Positions 10,557 through 22,313 of a DNA stretch of 64,000 bases are shown piece after piece. The stretch lies in contig CAUYLG010026798.1 of NCBI GenBank assembly GCA_963573385.1, positions 168,513-232,512 on the forward strand, in the 5' to 3' direction. The DNA is from Cacajao melanocephalus. Its lineage: Eukaryota; Chordata; Mammalia; Primates; Pitheciidae. The translations under genes were made by a program, and so were the position numbers. How positions within the stretch are numbered: the stretch's first letter is position 1; the number at the start of each line of letters is the position of its first letter. The notes under the pieces were generated by a model, which saw only the letters and a list, made by a program, of their open reading frames with translations, ran no database searches and was not told where the DNA came from.

Positions 10557-11429
10557 CCGGTCCCTGGCCTCAGGAACTGAATTTGGCCAGTGCCCTGATT
10601 GAACTAGGGCAGTGCCCTCCTGTAGCCCCCTGCAGAGCTGCCCCATGGAACCCCCATTTCCCCACAGAGCCTGGCCTGCCTGCCCTGGGCTCTGGCCTTG
10701 CAACACTCTGTTCTGAGGACTCAGTGCAGCCATGCGGGCCCAGACTTCTGACCCATGGAACTGGAAGGTAATAAATGGTGTTGCTTTATGCTGCAAAGTT
10801 TGTGGCAATTTTACAAAGCTACTAAAAACTATAATAAGTTTATTTCTTGCTCCAAAACTGTGAAATCTGGGTGAGCTGGGGTCTGCAGTGAACTATGGCT
10901 CCTTGAAACTCATGGCTTCCAGCAGGCCACAACAGAGGACAGCAGGGAGGAGTCTGCAAGCTCCGGCCGCAACCATCCATGTCATTTCTGCTCCTGTGGT
11001 GACCATGCTGGGTGTCCAGGGTGCTGGGCAGGCAGTCAGGCAACGTCTCCCGAGGGCGCCCCTCTAAGGGAAGGAGCATGGGCTCCTGAAGGGCAGTGGC
11101 AACCTGCTCTGGTTTCCATGGACCAGACGTATACCCAGACATGTGTACACATGCGCCTGGGGGCACCAGCAAAACGCCAGGGCGTGACCCAGAGAACTGA
11201 CAGTTAACCAGACACAGATCACAACGTAGCCAGGGCCATGGTCAGCCACTCGGCTGCATTCAGGAATAGTCCAGGACAAAGCTGGATTTAAATCCAATAG
11301 ATGTGTTTAGCTGTAATTTTCAATTGAATTATTTGGTAAATTTGGTTAATACATTTTATAAAATCGATACATTTTATAGTGTGCAATTAAAGTATTTTTA
11401 AAGTGATCAAGTGTTTTAGAACATTTTTT
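10557..11429. other. Unique DNA, no gene recognised
   Basis: GC-rich to about 11260, then AT-rich. No repeat family or exon recognised. Confidence 0.5.
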
Positions 11430-11645
11430 GGTTTGCAGAAAGCTTGAGCAGAAAGTACAGAGACTTCCCATGCATGCTGTTCCTTGTACACAGTTTGTCC
11501 TACTATGAACATCTTGCATCTGTGTACACGTTGATTACGATTGATGAGGCAACACTGATGCATTATTATTGGCTACATTTACATCTGGGTTACTCCTTGT
11601 GTTTTGTGGATTTGAGGATTTTGGCAAGTGCATACGTGTGCTGTG

Positions 11646-11870
11646 GCCTCCTACAGAGCACTGCCGCCCCAAAACATCCTCCATGCTCCACCTGCTCATC
11701 CCTCCCTCCCAACCCTGTTGCCTCCTACAGACACTGCCATCCCCCAAACATCCTCCATGCTCCTCCTGCTCATCCCTCCCTCCCTGCCCTGTTGCCTCCT
11801 ACAGACACAGCCATCCCCCAAACATCCTCTGTGCTCCTCCTGCTCATCCCTCCGTCCCCTCCCTCCCTGC
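11646..11870. repeat. 74-bp tandem triplication inside the L1M 3' region
   Basis: Units begin at 11646, 11720 and 11794 with 'gcctcctacagagca', 'gcctcctacagacac' and 'gcctcctacagacac', each followed by 'catcctccatgctcc', 'tgctcatccctcc' and similar. The ancestral single unit is recognisable L1M sequence (the 'tgctccacctattcatccct' segment), so the triplication arose after insertion. Copies are roughly 90% similar. Confidence 0.9.
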
Positions 11871-12034
11871 AACCTCTGCCTGCCACAGATCTTTTACTGT
11901 CTCCGTAGTTTTGCTTTTTTCAGAATGTCATAGAGTTGAAACCACACAGTTTGTAGCCTTTTCAGATGGGCTTCTTTCACTTAATAACATGCATTTGACT
12001 TTCCTCTATGTCTCTTCATGGCTTGATAGATCAA

Positions 12035-12329
12035 TTTTTTTTTTTTTTGGAGACAGTCTTGCTCTTTCACACAGGCTGGAGTGCAATGGCATGATCTCAG
12101 CTCACTGCAACCTCCGCCTTCCGGGTTCAAGTGATTCTTCTGCCTCAGCCTCCCGAGTAGCTGGGATTATAGGCATGTGCTACCATGCCTAGCTAATTTT
12201 TGTTTTTTTAGTAGAGATAGGGTTTTGCCATCTTGACTGGGCTGATCTCGAACTCCTGGCCTCAGGTGATCCACCCACCTCGGCCTCCCAAAGTGCTGGG
12301 ATTACAGGCGTGAGCCACTGCGCCTGTCC
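12035..12329 (-). mobile_element. Alu, full length, minus strand (AluS-like)
   Basis: A poly-T start, then 'ggagacagtcttgctctt', 'ggctggagtgcaatggc', 'gcctcagcctcccgagtag', the mid-element A-rich linker seen as 'tttttgtttttttagtaga', 'ctcaggtgatccacccac' and 'aaagtgctgggattacag'. The length of about 295 bp is normal. A short target-site duplication 'agatca' is visible at 12028-12033 and 12330-12335, inside the L1M sequence. Confidence 0.97.
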
Positions 12330-12754
12330 AGATCATTCCTTTTTAGCAGGAAATATCACTCCATGGTCTGGATGTACCACTGTTTATCCCTTCACCCACT
12401 GAAGGACATCTGGTTGCTCCCGAGTTTCGGCAATGATGAATAACTCAGCTGCTAACATCAGTTTCTGTGCAGGTTTTTGTGTGCATGTGTTTTCATGCCT
12501 TTGGGTCAATATCAAGGCATGCACTTGCTGGATCATAGGATCAGAGTGTGTTCAGCTTTGCAGGAAACTTCCAGACCATCCTCCACAGTGGCTGCACTCC
12601 CACCAGCAATGAATGAGCGTTCCTATTGCTCCACAGCCTTCAAAGACCTGACCTAATGACCCACAAACGCTGCCGCACGGCACCTCTCTAAGAGGCTTCA
12701 TGGTCCAGAGAACTGCATTTCACTAATGGCCTTTATGAGTCCTCAAGAAGTTGC

Positions 12755-12985
12755 TGTTTATGTGAGCAGGCTGTGTGCTGGGCATCTCTCATGCCCATCA
12801 TCTCATTTCATCATCTCGGTGTCTGTGTGCTAGGAGTGCACTGGCCCCCCTCACTTCCCAACAAGTAGCTGAAGACCGGGGAGGTGAAGTAACTTCTCAA
12901 AGATCACAGTCAGTGGACAGCAAGGGGGACTCGGGACTCCCATGTGGCTGACTCGGGGGCCTGCCGTCCCCACCCTAGGGTGCCA
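12755..12985 (-). mobile_element. MIR SINE (antisense)
   Basis: The plus strand reads 'tgtgtgctgggcatctctca', 'catctcatttcatcatctc', then 'aagaccggggaggtgaagta', 'acttctcaaagatcacagtc' and 'gggactcccatgtggctgac'. That is the order of the reverse-complemented MIR core (size line, 'gaaactgaggcncagagaggttaag', 'gcccaaggtcaca', 'gattcaaacccaggtctgnctgac'). Confidence 0.7.
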
Positions 12986-15900
12986 TGTGCTGCATCCTCA
13001 TCGCTACATTCCCAAATGGCTCCTCAAGACCGCCGGGCTCTTCTGTACCCCGCTGCGTTGCGTGGGCTTGATTGCTTAGAGTGAGATGGCAGAAGAAATG
13101 TAGAGAAGGGAAGTAAAGAAAATAGATGGCACTTGGGAGGCCATGGAACTGGAAGAAAGAATTCCAGGGGCCCCGTGGGATTCAAGGTGTATCGTGTGAA
13201 CACGCTGACCAGGGGCAAGGGGGAAGGAGCCCGTATTTTGTTGTTAAAATCTCCAGAGTTGCCAGATCTTCTTGTATTAAGTTTCACTTTCCCCACAGGA
13301 AGTACTGGAACCATAATTAAAAAAAAAAAAAGCTTAGGTCACCGCTAACTTCCAACTTCAGCATCTTTAATTTTAGTTATTTCCCCTGGCTCCCTGGCTT
13401 ATTGCCCTAGATCCTTCCTTAATATTTAAGACTTCACATAACAATTAATATAAAACCTTCCCCACCCTTTCCAGCTCATTGGAAAAGCACATGAGTGGAT
13501 GTCATGAGCAGACACTGAGCATGGCGGGGGGAGATGCCACGGAAATGGAGGACGCGCCCCGGAGACGGGGAACACTCATCCACCCAGGGGACAGCTCACA
13601 TCTGCCTCCACTGCCCACACAGGAGCTCACATCTGCCTCCACTGCCCACACAGGCCAGCACCCCGAGAGGACCTCCTCGAATGCCTTCTTCATGTGGGCC
13701 GCCCGAGGGCCCAGGAGGGAATCACCAGTTGCCACACCCATGGTGCAGGGTCAGTGGTGGCCCCTGCTCACTGCAACCCAGCTCAGGGCTGCAGCCTGTG
13801 TCCCCTGCCAAGGGGCGAATGCACACTGGGAGGGAAAACGTCAGCTACGATGAGGCAGCTCAGAGAAATCCAACTCCTCTGTCCTGAGGAAATCATGAGA
13901 GAAGGGAGTGACCGCACTGGCAGAGGCTGGGAGGAAGGAAGGGGCATTTCTCGGGGAAGTCCCTGGAGAGGACACTTCTCTGTGGGGCTCTGTGTCCCAC
14001 AGAGGAGGCCTCAGGCCAGTAGTGTGGATGCTCCCAGGGCTTCTTAGGTTTGCAGCATTGCAGGGCTCACCCGAAGCCTCCAGGCCCAGAACAAACGAGG
14101 GTGTGGTGCAGGGGTGTCAGAGGACAGACAAGGACAGCACAGGAATGGAGCCCTCCAGGGGCCTAGCCTGACATTCAGGGACGCATGGAGAGGCCTGCAG
14201 GGAGCCGGGCCCAGCCACAGTCCTGCAGGTGGCAGGGCCAGGCGTGGAGGCTCCAGGCTGAAGCCAGCATTGGATGGGGTGGGCAGGGATTACTTAGGTG
14301 CCAAGAACTCCAGAGTGGAGGAGGCAGCACTGCTGTAAAATGCCACGAGAGGAGGCCATGAGGGTTCAGGGCTGCATAGACCCAGGAGGGAGAGGAAGAC
14401 CCCGCTGGAGCAAATGCCAGGGTAACTGTGGCCAGGGGCCTTCCTGAGACAGCACAGCCCCGAGGGCTGGCAGGACACTGAGGACCACCTGCCCTGCCTG
14501 CCCCGGGAACAGCACGGTCCAGGGCAAGCACCTGAATCCACAGTCTCCTGAGCTGCAGCTCATGTGTGAGTCAGAGCCTCGGGAGCAGGGCCGGCGGCAC
14601 ATCCCATCCTCTCTCGCCAGGTAACCCTCATGACCAGATGCAGCTTTGCTACAAGACAGCTTGGCCTGTGTTCCCCGAATTGCGCTCCTGCAGGAAAGCT
14701 GCCCGAGCGCTTCCGTCACGCACACGCCGCCTCCAGCCCTTAGCTTTCCTTGTGGTCCTCCCCGTCTGGCATATCCAGCATCCTCCTGCAGCCGAGGGGT
14801 GGTTCTGAATGTTGTGCTAGAGGCCATCTCATCAGAATTCAGGTTCCTAGCACTGATTCCAGTCCTGATTTTCAGCTTCACTATTTTGAGTGGCGAGGGC
14901 ATCGGGCACTGGAAATGCAGGAACCTACAGAGAAGCACCATCCATCCATACGCTCCGACATTTTTAACTCTCATTTTAAAGACTCGGAGATTCAAGATGG
15001 CCAAAATTTAATGGCATCAGTTTTGACCAGCACAGTCACAATTATTCGACATTGTGTTAGACCCATCAAGGGTTTTGTAGACCCATTTGCTCAGGGGTGG
15101 CGCAGGAACTTTTGGTAAACATGTATGTTACGTACTTTCAGAATCTGTGTAGACTCTGAAAGGATCCCTGATGTCATCTAAAAATATAGAGGTTTGTTTT
15201 CAGTTCTTGTTATATAATTAACACCCATAACAGCAGTTGACTTAAGGAAATGTCTTTGTACTTATAATAAGTACATTTGTATGAGAAATTATCTGCATAA
15301 ATTGTCCCAAATAGAATTTAATTTTAAACCATAGATTTTATGATCTTGCTCATGAAAAGTCCAAAATGATGAATCAAAAGTTCAGTTAAATGTCACATGA
15401 TAATTAGTCAGATATTGCAAGCTTACACCCAAGATCTTTCTGATTCTTCCTCTGTCTCTTTTCTTTAGGCATCAGGACTGAATCACATGTTTTATAAGAG
15501 CCATAAAACATGCAAATCTCTCATTTAGCTAATTTTTTAAGGACTGTAGAGACACTCAAATGTGGTATATTTAAGTTGAACTCACGTATAGTATACCTAA
15601 AATTGCATACAAAATTGCAAATGGGGTTCTTTGTAAGCATCTTTGCTAATGAAAACATTTTAATTTCATAGATAATACCGGGAAAAGAAATCCATTTACA
15701 AACTGCAGTTGCTTAAAAGATGTGGACTAGGCAATTTTTCCATCTCCAGTAGAACTGAGCGGTCCTTGTTTTCACAGCTGAATATTCAAAGGGGTTTTTA
15801 CCATAATTGAAGGATGCTTCACAGTTGATGCAGCCCACACTCAGCAGCCTTCAAAATAGGCCCTGAATTATTTGTTGCAAGCCCTTAGATAAACAAGCAA

Positions 15901-17589
15901 GAGTGCTGCTCAATTGTCCTAAAGAGCCACAAATTAGAGGCATTTTGGGTGACTCCTAGTGATTTCTGGATGCAATGGTAAATTTCTGATTTCCATTTGT
16001 ATTGATTCGCTTTGTGAACTTTGCAAGAATTATCTTTCAAGTTTAATAACCTCTCTGAAAAAAACAATCATAACTGTAGATACTAACCTGAAACACAAGA
16101 AAACGGAGCAGGTGGGGCCTCACCTGTGAGGCCGAGTTGAGAGCCTGTTGGGTGGGTGCATTAGGTCAGTTCTCTCTGTGACAAAGACACCCTCCTTGGC
16201 TAAAGGCTGGTTGGGTCCCTTGAGCCCTCCCTGGACGAGGCATTGGCAGGAATCCCGCTGAGCCAGTGGGCTGAACACTCACCCTCACCCTTGCTGATTA
16301 TTAACTGAGGCCCTCTGTCATTCCCATCCACACTCTCACCCTACTGGCCGCTGATGCATTTGGACTTGGCTCAATCTCTCTCTCTTGTTGCAATAGTCTT
16401 GAGCGAAGTCTTCCTTCTCTGCTTAACTGGTCTCATGTGATTTTTTTTTTTTGCACGTGTTATAGTTCATTAGAACCCAGCCACGTGACATGCCACTTAT
16501 CCAGGAATGAGGCACAAAGGACATTGGGACAGTCAAAATATACTTCTCAGAGTTGAGGCACTGACACGTGTGCTGTTAGTTCAGTGGAAAGCCCCTCAGA
16601 TACTAAGTCAGAGGCAGTTCACCATGTTTTAGATTGGCATCTAAGAAGCTTGCATTCATGTGTGGTTTCCCAAGTCCCAGTGCACGCAAATGAGCCAATT
16701 AGAAGCTGTGGAGGCTGAGCAGCTCACTGGAGGTAGGAAAAGTGGTATGAATCACCAACGCTCAGGTCAAGAACTCAAACAGCAAATAGCAATTAGGGCT
16801 GAACGCCAAAGGGACAAACGCTGCCATCATCTCAAGAAGCCCCGGGTGCACCGTTCAGAGGCACTTCATGAGAACAAGTTTTCATCGAGATAAGCCCCAG
16901 TCCCCAAGGAAAGACTGATTTATGTTTCATATATTTATTAATGGAAGGAAAAAGGCATTATTTTAGAGAGCTTTTGTTCTAAATAAATTCTTTTATTTCT
17001 TCCTAAATAAAACAATTCCCCACTGTGCTGCTCACAGGCTGCTTCTGTCACATTCAGGAGGGCCATCTTCTGAGAGCTCCTGGTGGCCAAGGTCACATGA
17101 CATGTGACAGTGCCTGGTTTGGTGGCACCGGCCCTGTAGGAAGGACCAGTGCAGTAGCTGGTTCATCTTCACCTTGGGCGGGTTGGTCATGACTGTCCTC
17201 CCTTGGCCCCTGGGGCTGACCGGAGGACAATCACTGCGGAATGACGAATGGAGAGGGCATTTTATGTAGCAAGCCAAACCCTAGCGTGCTGCCTAATGTC
17301 ACAGTGCCTGTCACAGTGGGATGAGGAGCCTAGGCCCGCAGGGGGAGGTGGCCCCTCCAAGGTGTCCTACAGGTGACAGATCCCCATGAGGGGCTTCCCC
17401 AAGATCCCTCAGCTCCACAAAGAGCTGTGCAGGGCTAGCGAGGCGCAAGGGGACAATGCTACATGTGTCCCCCCCGGAAGGTGGGCGTCAGCCCCTAGGA
17501 GGGAACAGAGGTCTCAGAGATGGCTGATCCCGAGGACTTTCAAAGTCAGGCTCCCTGGAAGCTTCCACCACCCACCCACCTTGCGTGAA
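12986..17589. other. Long unique segment, no gene recognised
   Basis: About 4.6 kb with no recognised transposon. It contains a poly-A run at 13319-13331, a 31-bp duplication (listed), GC-rich DNA at 13.5-14.8 kb and AT-rich DNA at 15.0-16.1 kb. A minus-strand frame of 212 codons at 14366-15004 has no recognisable domain. A poly-T run lies at 16441-16453. I can support no exon. Confidence 0.5.
13593..13654. repeat. 31-bp tandem duplication
   Basis: The unit 'agctcacatctgcctccact' plus 'gcccacacagg' occurs at 13593 and again at 13624 with no mismatch that I can see. Near-perfect identity suggests a recent or polymorphic duplication. Confidence 0.9.
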
Positions 17590-18180
17590 AGTAGCACACA
17601 TGCATAACACACAGAGACACAGACGCACACAGACACATGCAGACACACACACACAAACACACACACAGCGAGAAACCCAGACACACACAGACATAAACAC
17701 ACCTGGACACATGCAGACACACACAGAGTCACAGGGAGACACACCTGGACACACCCAGACACAAACACACAAAGACACATTCACAGAGAGACATACCCAG
17801 ACACACCCAGACACACGCTCAAACACACAAAGACACACACAGACAGACACACCTGGACACACACAGATGTAACTGACACACTCACAGAAACAAACACAGA
17901 CACACACAGACACATGCAGACACACACACTCACAGGGAGACACACACATACACACACAGAGACAAACACAGACACACTCATAGAGAGAGACGCACCTAGA
18001 CACACACACACACACACAGACACATGCAGACACACAGACTCACAGGGAGACACACACACTCACAGGGAGACACACCTGGACACACACAGACATAACTGAG
18101 ACACTCACAGAAACAAACACAGACACACACAGACACATGCAGACACACAGACAGTCACAGGGAGATGCACACAGAAACGC
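17590..18180. repeat. CA-rich low-complexity array with 223-bp higher-order duplication
   Basis: Built from 'acacagacacatgcagacac', 'tcacagggagacacac' and 'cacctggacacac' words. One block starting 'cacctggacacacacaga' at 17850 recurs at 18073 with the same downstream order ('aactgacacactcacagaaa', then 'caaacacagacacac', 'atgcagacacac'), a 223-bp spacing. Stop-poor composition produces long Cys/Val/Ser open frames on the minus strand that should not be read as genes. Confidence 0.9.
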
Positions 18181-20584
18181 AGGCAGACTTGCACGCAGGA
18201 AGAAGCATTTATGTGTGGGCACAGGGTGTCTGCGAGTCCCAGACTTGACCATGTCTCCAGTCTGAGGCTTAGGCCTCCATGAAGCCTCCAAGGTCCCCAG
18301 GGAAGGCAGAGCCTTGTGAAACCCTGCACTAAACATTTTGAGTATTTGGAAAGATATCTTTGTAATCCAGCCCATGTCAAACCTTCATTTTGCTCTGTTA
18401 GCAGCCAATATGTTTGGGTATAATTTTCATATGAGTTTGTGTCACTTTTTGTGTTAAAAAGGTAGTATTTGGAAGATTTTGCATCAAGGTTTCCTTCCTA
18501 GCACATGGAATTTCAGAAATAACATTTAATATATTTCCCGAAGTTTGAACGGGGTCCTTAAAGGGCTGCACCCAGCGGCAGATGGGTTTTTCTTAGGTCA
18601 CCTTGTTTCAAAACAGTCAAATGATTCATCAGCTTATAAACTGAGAATTTCTTCCCAGTTAAGATTTTGGCTAGTAGTTTCTCTTGAAACATCAGGAGCC
18701 CCTGGTTCCTTGAACCTGAGGGAGAGTTGTCAGGTGCTGACCAGTAGCCACCCCTCTCCCAGTGGCTCCATCGCTCCCACCCATACCAGGCCTGCCACAC
18801 GACTCGTTCCTGGAAGGAGCCTGGTGCCTGGAAACGCGAGCATGCAGCCCCGCTCAAGCTCAATGTTCCCTGTCACTCAGGGAGCTAAGGCCCAGAAGGC
18901 TGTGACTTAAACCCCCCTCGGAGCCCGGAGCCTGGGCACACAGCGGGGCCAGCTTCCTGGCAGGTTTCTGCTCCTCACTGCGGCCCTGCCTGGTTCTGTA
19001 AGAGAAGGAGCAGGAGCAGGTGATTAGGACGTCTGCGCAGGAGCCGTGGCAAGAATGCTTCCAGACAATGGGAATCTCAGATGTCTGGAAGGGATGGGGG
19101 CAGCACACCAGTGCCACAGACAAATGTGAATCACGCTTATTACACATCTATTGAGCGAGTCGGCTGCACACCTCAAGCCTTCTCCCCATTTTGATTTTTA
19201 AATGGAATTTCAAATTCTTTATATGAAAAGAAAAGGAAAGGTCAAATACAGGTAACTTCATCTTTGCGCTGCTCACGCACATTTCAAACACCATCTTCCC
19301 ACCTGCTGCCTGCTCTTACAGCTCCCTGGTGCTTCTCCTCTTCCCAGGGACTGAGCCTGTGTGGGGGTGCTGGGCACCAGCAAGGCATAGTGTCTGCTCT
19401 CGTGATCTCGCCCCACTGGCGCTGCGCAAGACACCTGTGCTCTGCTTCTCTTCCTCCTCAGAATCTCCTGTTCAGTGCAACCCAGCAGAGCACCTCACCA
19501 CGCTTCCCCAGAAGAGGATGCATGTGTGGTTCTGCTGTACTTTTCTCTGTTTACACAGCTGACCCTACGGGTTGACTCCAGATGATGCAGAGGTGAAACC
19601 TGCTATCAACCAGGAGCTATTTGAAAGGAGACACCCATCACCACCCATCACACCTGCTTTGCTCCTTCTGGTAACATGCAATTGCTAGCAGGCTGAGGGC
19701 AAATCGAAGTGTGTGTGACGTAGAATCGGGACAGGGTCAGCTTGCCCATGGGGTGGCATCTCCCTGGCACTTCTCTGGATTCTGTTCCCTGTTACAGTCC
19801 TGGGAAGGGCTGACAATTCATCTCCTCAGTTCTGTGCTTATAACATTGCATTCCCGGAGCATCAGTGCCACCTTCTCAGCTGCCACCCTGTGCCCTGTGT
19901 ACCATAGCCAGTAACCTGTAATTAAGAGATGCTCAGTAACGCTGTTCACATTGAGGAACGCACAGCGAATCTGCCACAGATGCTGACATCACGAGGCACT
20001 GAGATGCCCAAGCACCTGGAAGTCAGGCATGTAAGGAGATGCCCTGCTTCCCTCTTCCCTTCTCACCTTTACTCCGGTGAGAAAAGGAGGAGTGGGAGCC
20101 TGTACCTAAAAGCCTTTCTCGCTGGATGTCTATCGGAACGTGCTTGCTCTGGATTCACATGCCCCTGCTGGTGCACACCTCAGGGGGGCAAGCCCCACAC
20201 CTTCCCCGACAGTAAGTATGTGAGGTGGGTGTGGACAGCGGGTGGCCTGCCATCGTTCTCCTCTCCCTCTGTGTTTCCACAGCCACGGCTGACACCCGTT
20301 TTTCGGCCTCCTTTGCAGCTCAGGGCTCCTGTGGACTTCGGGCTGCCAGGGGATGTCCTGTGGGGTTCCTGGGAAGGGCACTGAGGTATTGAGCACCCTG
20401 GCCATCCTAAATGGCACATAGGCTCCTAATTAATCCTTCTTGAACAAAGGCTGCTGATTGCCTCAACCTTACCAACAATCTACGGTTGAACTATAGAGAT
20501 ATCTCTGAGCAGGTATACTTTTTGAAAAGGAAACAAAATCTTGTCTGCGAGGAGGGTCTGCCTCTGACAGAAGCCTCCAGGCTG
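18181..20584. other. Unique DNA, no gene recognised
   Basis: No recognised transposon or exon. Some plus-strand frames of 100-150 codons occur (for example around 18545-18910 and 19929-20384) but have no recognisable domains or coding signature. Confidence 0.5.
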
Positions 20585-20895
20585 CACGTCTCCAAGGGCC
20601 TGCCTTCTCCTCCCTGCAGGCTTCCACAGCTCCAGCCTCCCTCCACGCACTGGCTTCCCCTTCCTCCCTCCAGGCCCAGAGTCTGCCTCCCTCCAGGCAC
20701 CTTCCCTCCCTCTCTGCAGGCCCACAAGGCTCCTGGCTCCCTCCATGCTCTCATTTCCCCTGCCACCCTCCCTCCGGGTGCCCAGCGCCTGCCTCCCTGC
20801 ACTGCCTCCCTGCACGCACACTTTCCCTCCCTCCCTGCAGGCTCCACAAGGCCCCTGCCTCCTTCCACGCTCTCACTTCCCCTTCCTCCCTCCCG
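20585..20895. repeat. Degenerate CT-rich minisatellite, about 100-120 bp units
   Basis: Three copies of a block containing 'ctccctgcaggc', a 'ccacaaggc'-like element, 'ctccctccacgc' and 'ttccccttcctccctcc' are centred at 20616, 20716 and 20837. Within it a 13-bp subunit 'ctgcctccctgca' is tandemly doubled near 20790. Both strands remain open as a consequence. Confidence 0.7.
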
Positions 20896-20957
20896 CTAAC
20901 ACATATCCAGCAACTTCCACGTCTAGTTTTCCTGACGGAGTAAGTTACCGAAGACAA

Positions 20958-21040
20958 ATCATTTTACAAATGAGACAACTAAGAGCTAGAAATGGAGAGT
21001 AATTACTCAGTGTGGTGCACAAATCCCTAGGAGGAAAACA
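20958..21040 (-). mobile_element. MIR fragment (antisense)
   Basis: 'atcattttacaaatgagaca', 'actaagagctagaaatgga' and 'gagtaattactcagtgtgg' follow the order of reverse-complemented MIR ('cattttacagatgaggaaactgag', 'agagaggttaagtaacttgc'). Confidence 0.5.
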
Positions 21041-21429
21041 CACTTTAACCTCTGGGTTTTATCCAGGGCTTGTCAAATGCCACCGCACTTATTTTCCAGA
21101 GATACTAACAGCCCAGAGGGGGCCAGGGGACAAACCGAGGCATCTGTTCCTGCCTCAGACACAGTTGACAGCTGGACCAAATGGGCTTCCCCTCATTCCT
21201 TTTGGTGTAGCCTCTCCCACGGCCAACAATGCTGACCCGAGAGTTGATGGATAACTTGAAAAGTCTGTAATTCTGGGATTGGGAAGACCCCCCAACTCAC
21301 ACGGTAAAAACATGAATTTTATTACAATAAAAAGTAAATATTGTTCAGTGAATAGACAGGTATGTGTATATGTATAATAGATCATATATATTTCAGAGGT
21401 ATAGCAGGTGATTTGTTGATTTCATTTTA

Positions 21430-21458
21430 TGTGTGTGTGTGTGTGTGTGTCTGTGTGT
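21430..21458. repeat. (TG)n microsatellite
   Basis: About 14 TG dinucleotides, interrupted once by 'tc'. Confidence 0.95.
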
Positions 21459-21930
21459 ATTCAGACACACTTTGTAAGTGGCCAACTTATGGTCAAAGTC
21501 TGGGACTTAAAACATCCTAAATGAACGTTCATAGTTTTTTTTCTTAAGGGAAATATTGATAAGATCAACTCATCAAAACAAAAAGTTTGTAATGATAAAT
21601 GTTGCAAAAATGATTTATTTCCTAGTCGTAGTCACAGAAACAAAGAAACGCATGGCTTACACCTCATTGGAGCAGACCCCATGGGAGACACTTGATTGTT
21701 CTGGGAAAGACACATGGCACAATGAGAGGGTGAAAAATGAACACTGAACACTGCGGGGCACCGGATCATAGAGATGATGAACAGAAACGGTGAGTCCCCC
21801 GATGGAGAGGGCTGCAGGACGGGGCTGATGGGATCCAGGCCATGCCACTGCTGTGCCACTCAGTGCCAGCCAGCCCTTGCCGGGCATCGCAGGAGGGCAC
21901 CGGCTCTGTCCCCGTTCAGCCACTTCTGTG
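21459..21930. other. Unique DNA, no gene recognised
   Basis: AT-rich start then moderate GC. No recognised repeat or exon. Confidence 0.5.
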
Positions 21931-21934
21931 ATGG

Positions 21935-22020
21935 GATCCTAGGCCAGTGACTGACTTCTCCTGGCCTTCATCCTCTCATTTGTAAAATAAAAGCAATGAT
22001 CATATATGCTTCGTATTAAA
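21935..22020 (+). mobile_element. MIR fragment
   Basis: 'ctaggccagtgactgacttc', 'tggccttcatcctctcattt' and 'gtaaaataaaagcaatgatc' follow the sense MIR core order ('gggcaagtcacttaacctct', 'gcctcagtttcctcatctgtaaaatgggg'). A short 48-bp minisatellite follows downstream. Confidence 0.55.
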
Positions 22021-22076
22021 GAAAGGCTATTGGGAGGATGTTAGAACAGCCAGCATAAATATGTGCAAAACTAAGA

Positions 22077-22313
22077 GATGTGTTAAGAATCAGAGTGAGG
22101 GTCTGAGGGAGAATGTTCAGAGAATGATGTGTTAAGAATCCAAGTAGGTTCTGTAGGAGAATATTCAGAGAACGATGTGTTAAGAATTGGAGTAAGTTCT
22201 GTAGGAGAATGTTTAGAGTATGATGTGTTAAGAATTGGAGTAGGTTCTGTAGGAGAGTGTTTAGAGTATGATGTGTTAAGGACTGGAGTATGTTCTGTAG
22301 GAGAGTGTTTAGC
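22077..22313. repeat. 48-bp minisatellite, five copies
   Basis: Copies start with 'gatgtgttaaga' at 22077, 22126, 22174, 22222 and 22270; the first spacing is 49 bp and the rest 48. Each contains 'ttctgtaggagaatgttt' variants and ends in 'agagtat'. Because 48 is a multiple of three, both strands show stop-free 16-residue periodic translations. The internal copies are more alike than the first one. Confidence 0.95.

Larger units (their letters stand above)
11430..12650 (-). mobile_element. L1M-type LINE, 3' end, minus strand, interrupted by an Alu
   Basis: Read on the plus strand, the order 'agacttcccatgcatgc', 'gatgcattattattggct', 'cagaatgtcatagagttg', 'cttttcagatgggcttcttt', then after the Alu 'ggtctggatgtaccactgtt', 'tgaaggacatctggttgctc' and 'cccaccagcaatgaatgag' matches the reverse complement of the ORF2 C-terminal/3'-UTR region of old mammalian L1 (L1M). 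The element therefore runs right to left with its 3' end near 11430. The 12035-12329 Alu splits it cleanly, so the L1 is older. No intact reading frame remains. Confidence 0.85.

Noticed and set aside
11569..12192. 207-codon plus-strand frame
   Set aside because: It is read from antisense L1M sequence, its 74-bp triplication and the start of an antisense Alu; no gene is involved.
17488..18380. Minus-strand Cys/Val-rich frames up to 181 codons
   Set aside because: Composition artefact of the CA-rich array.
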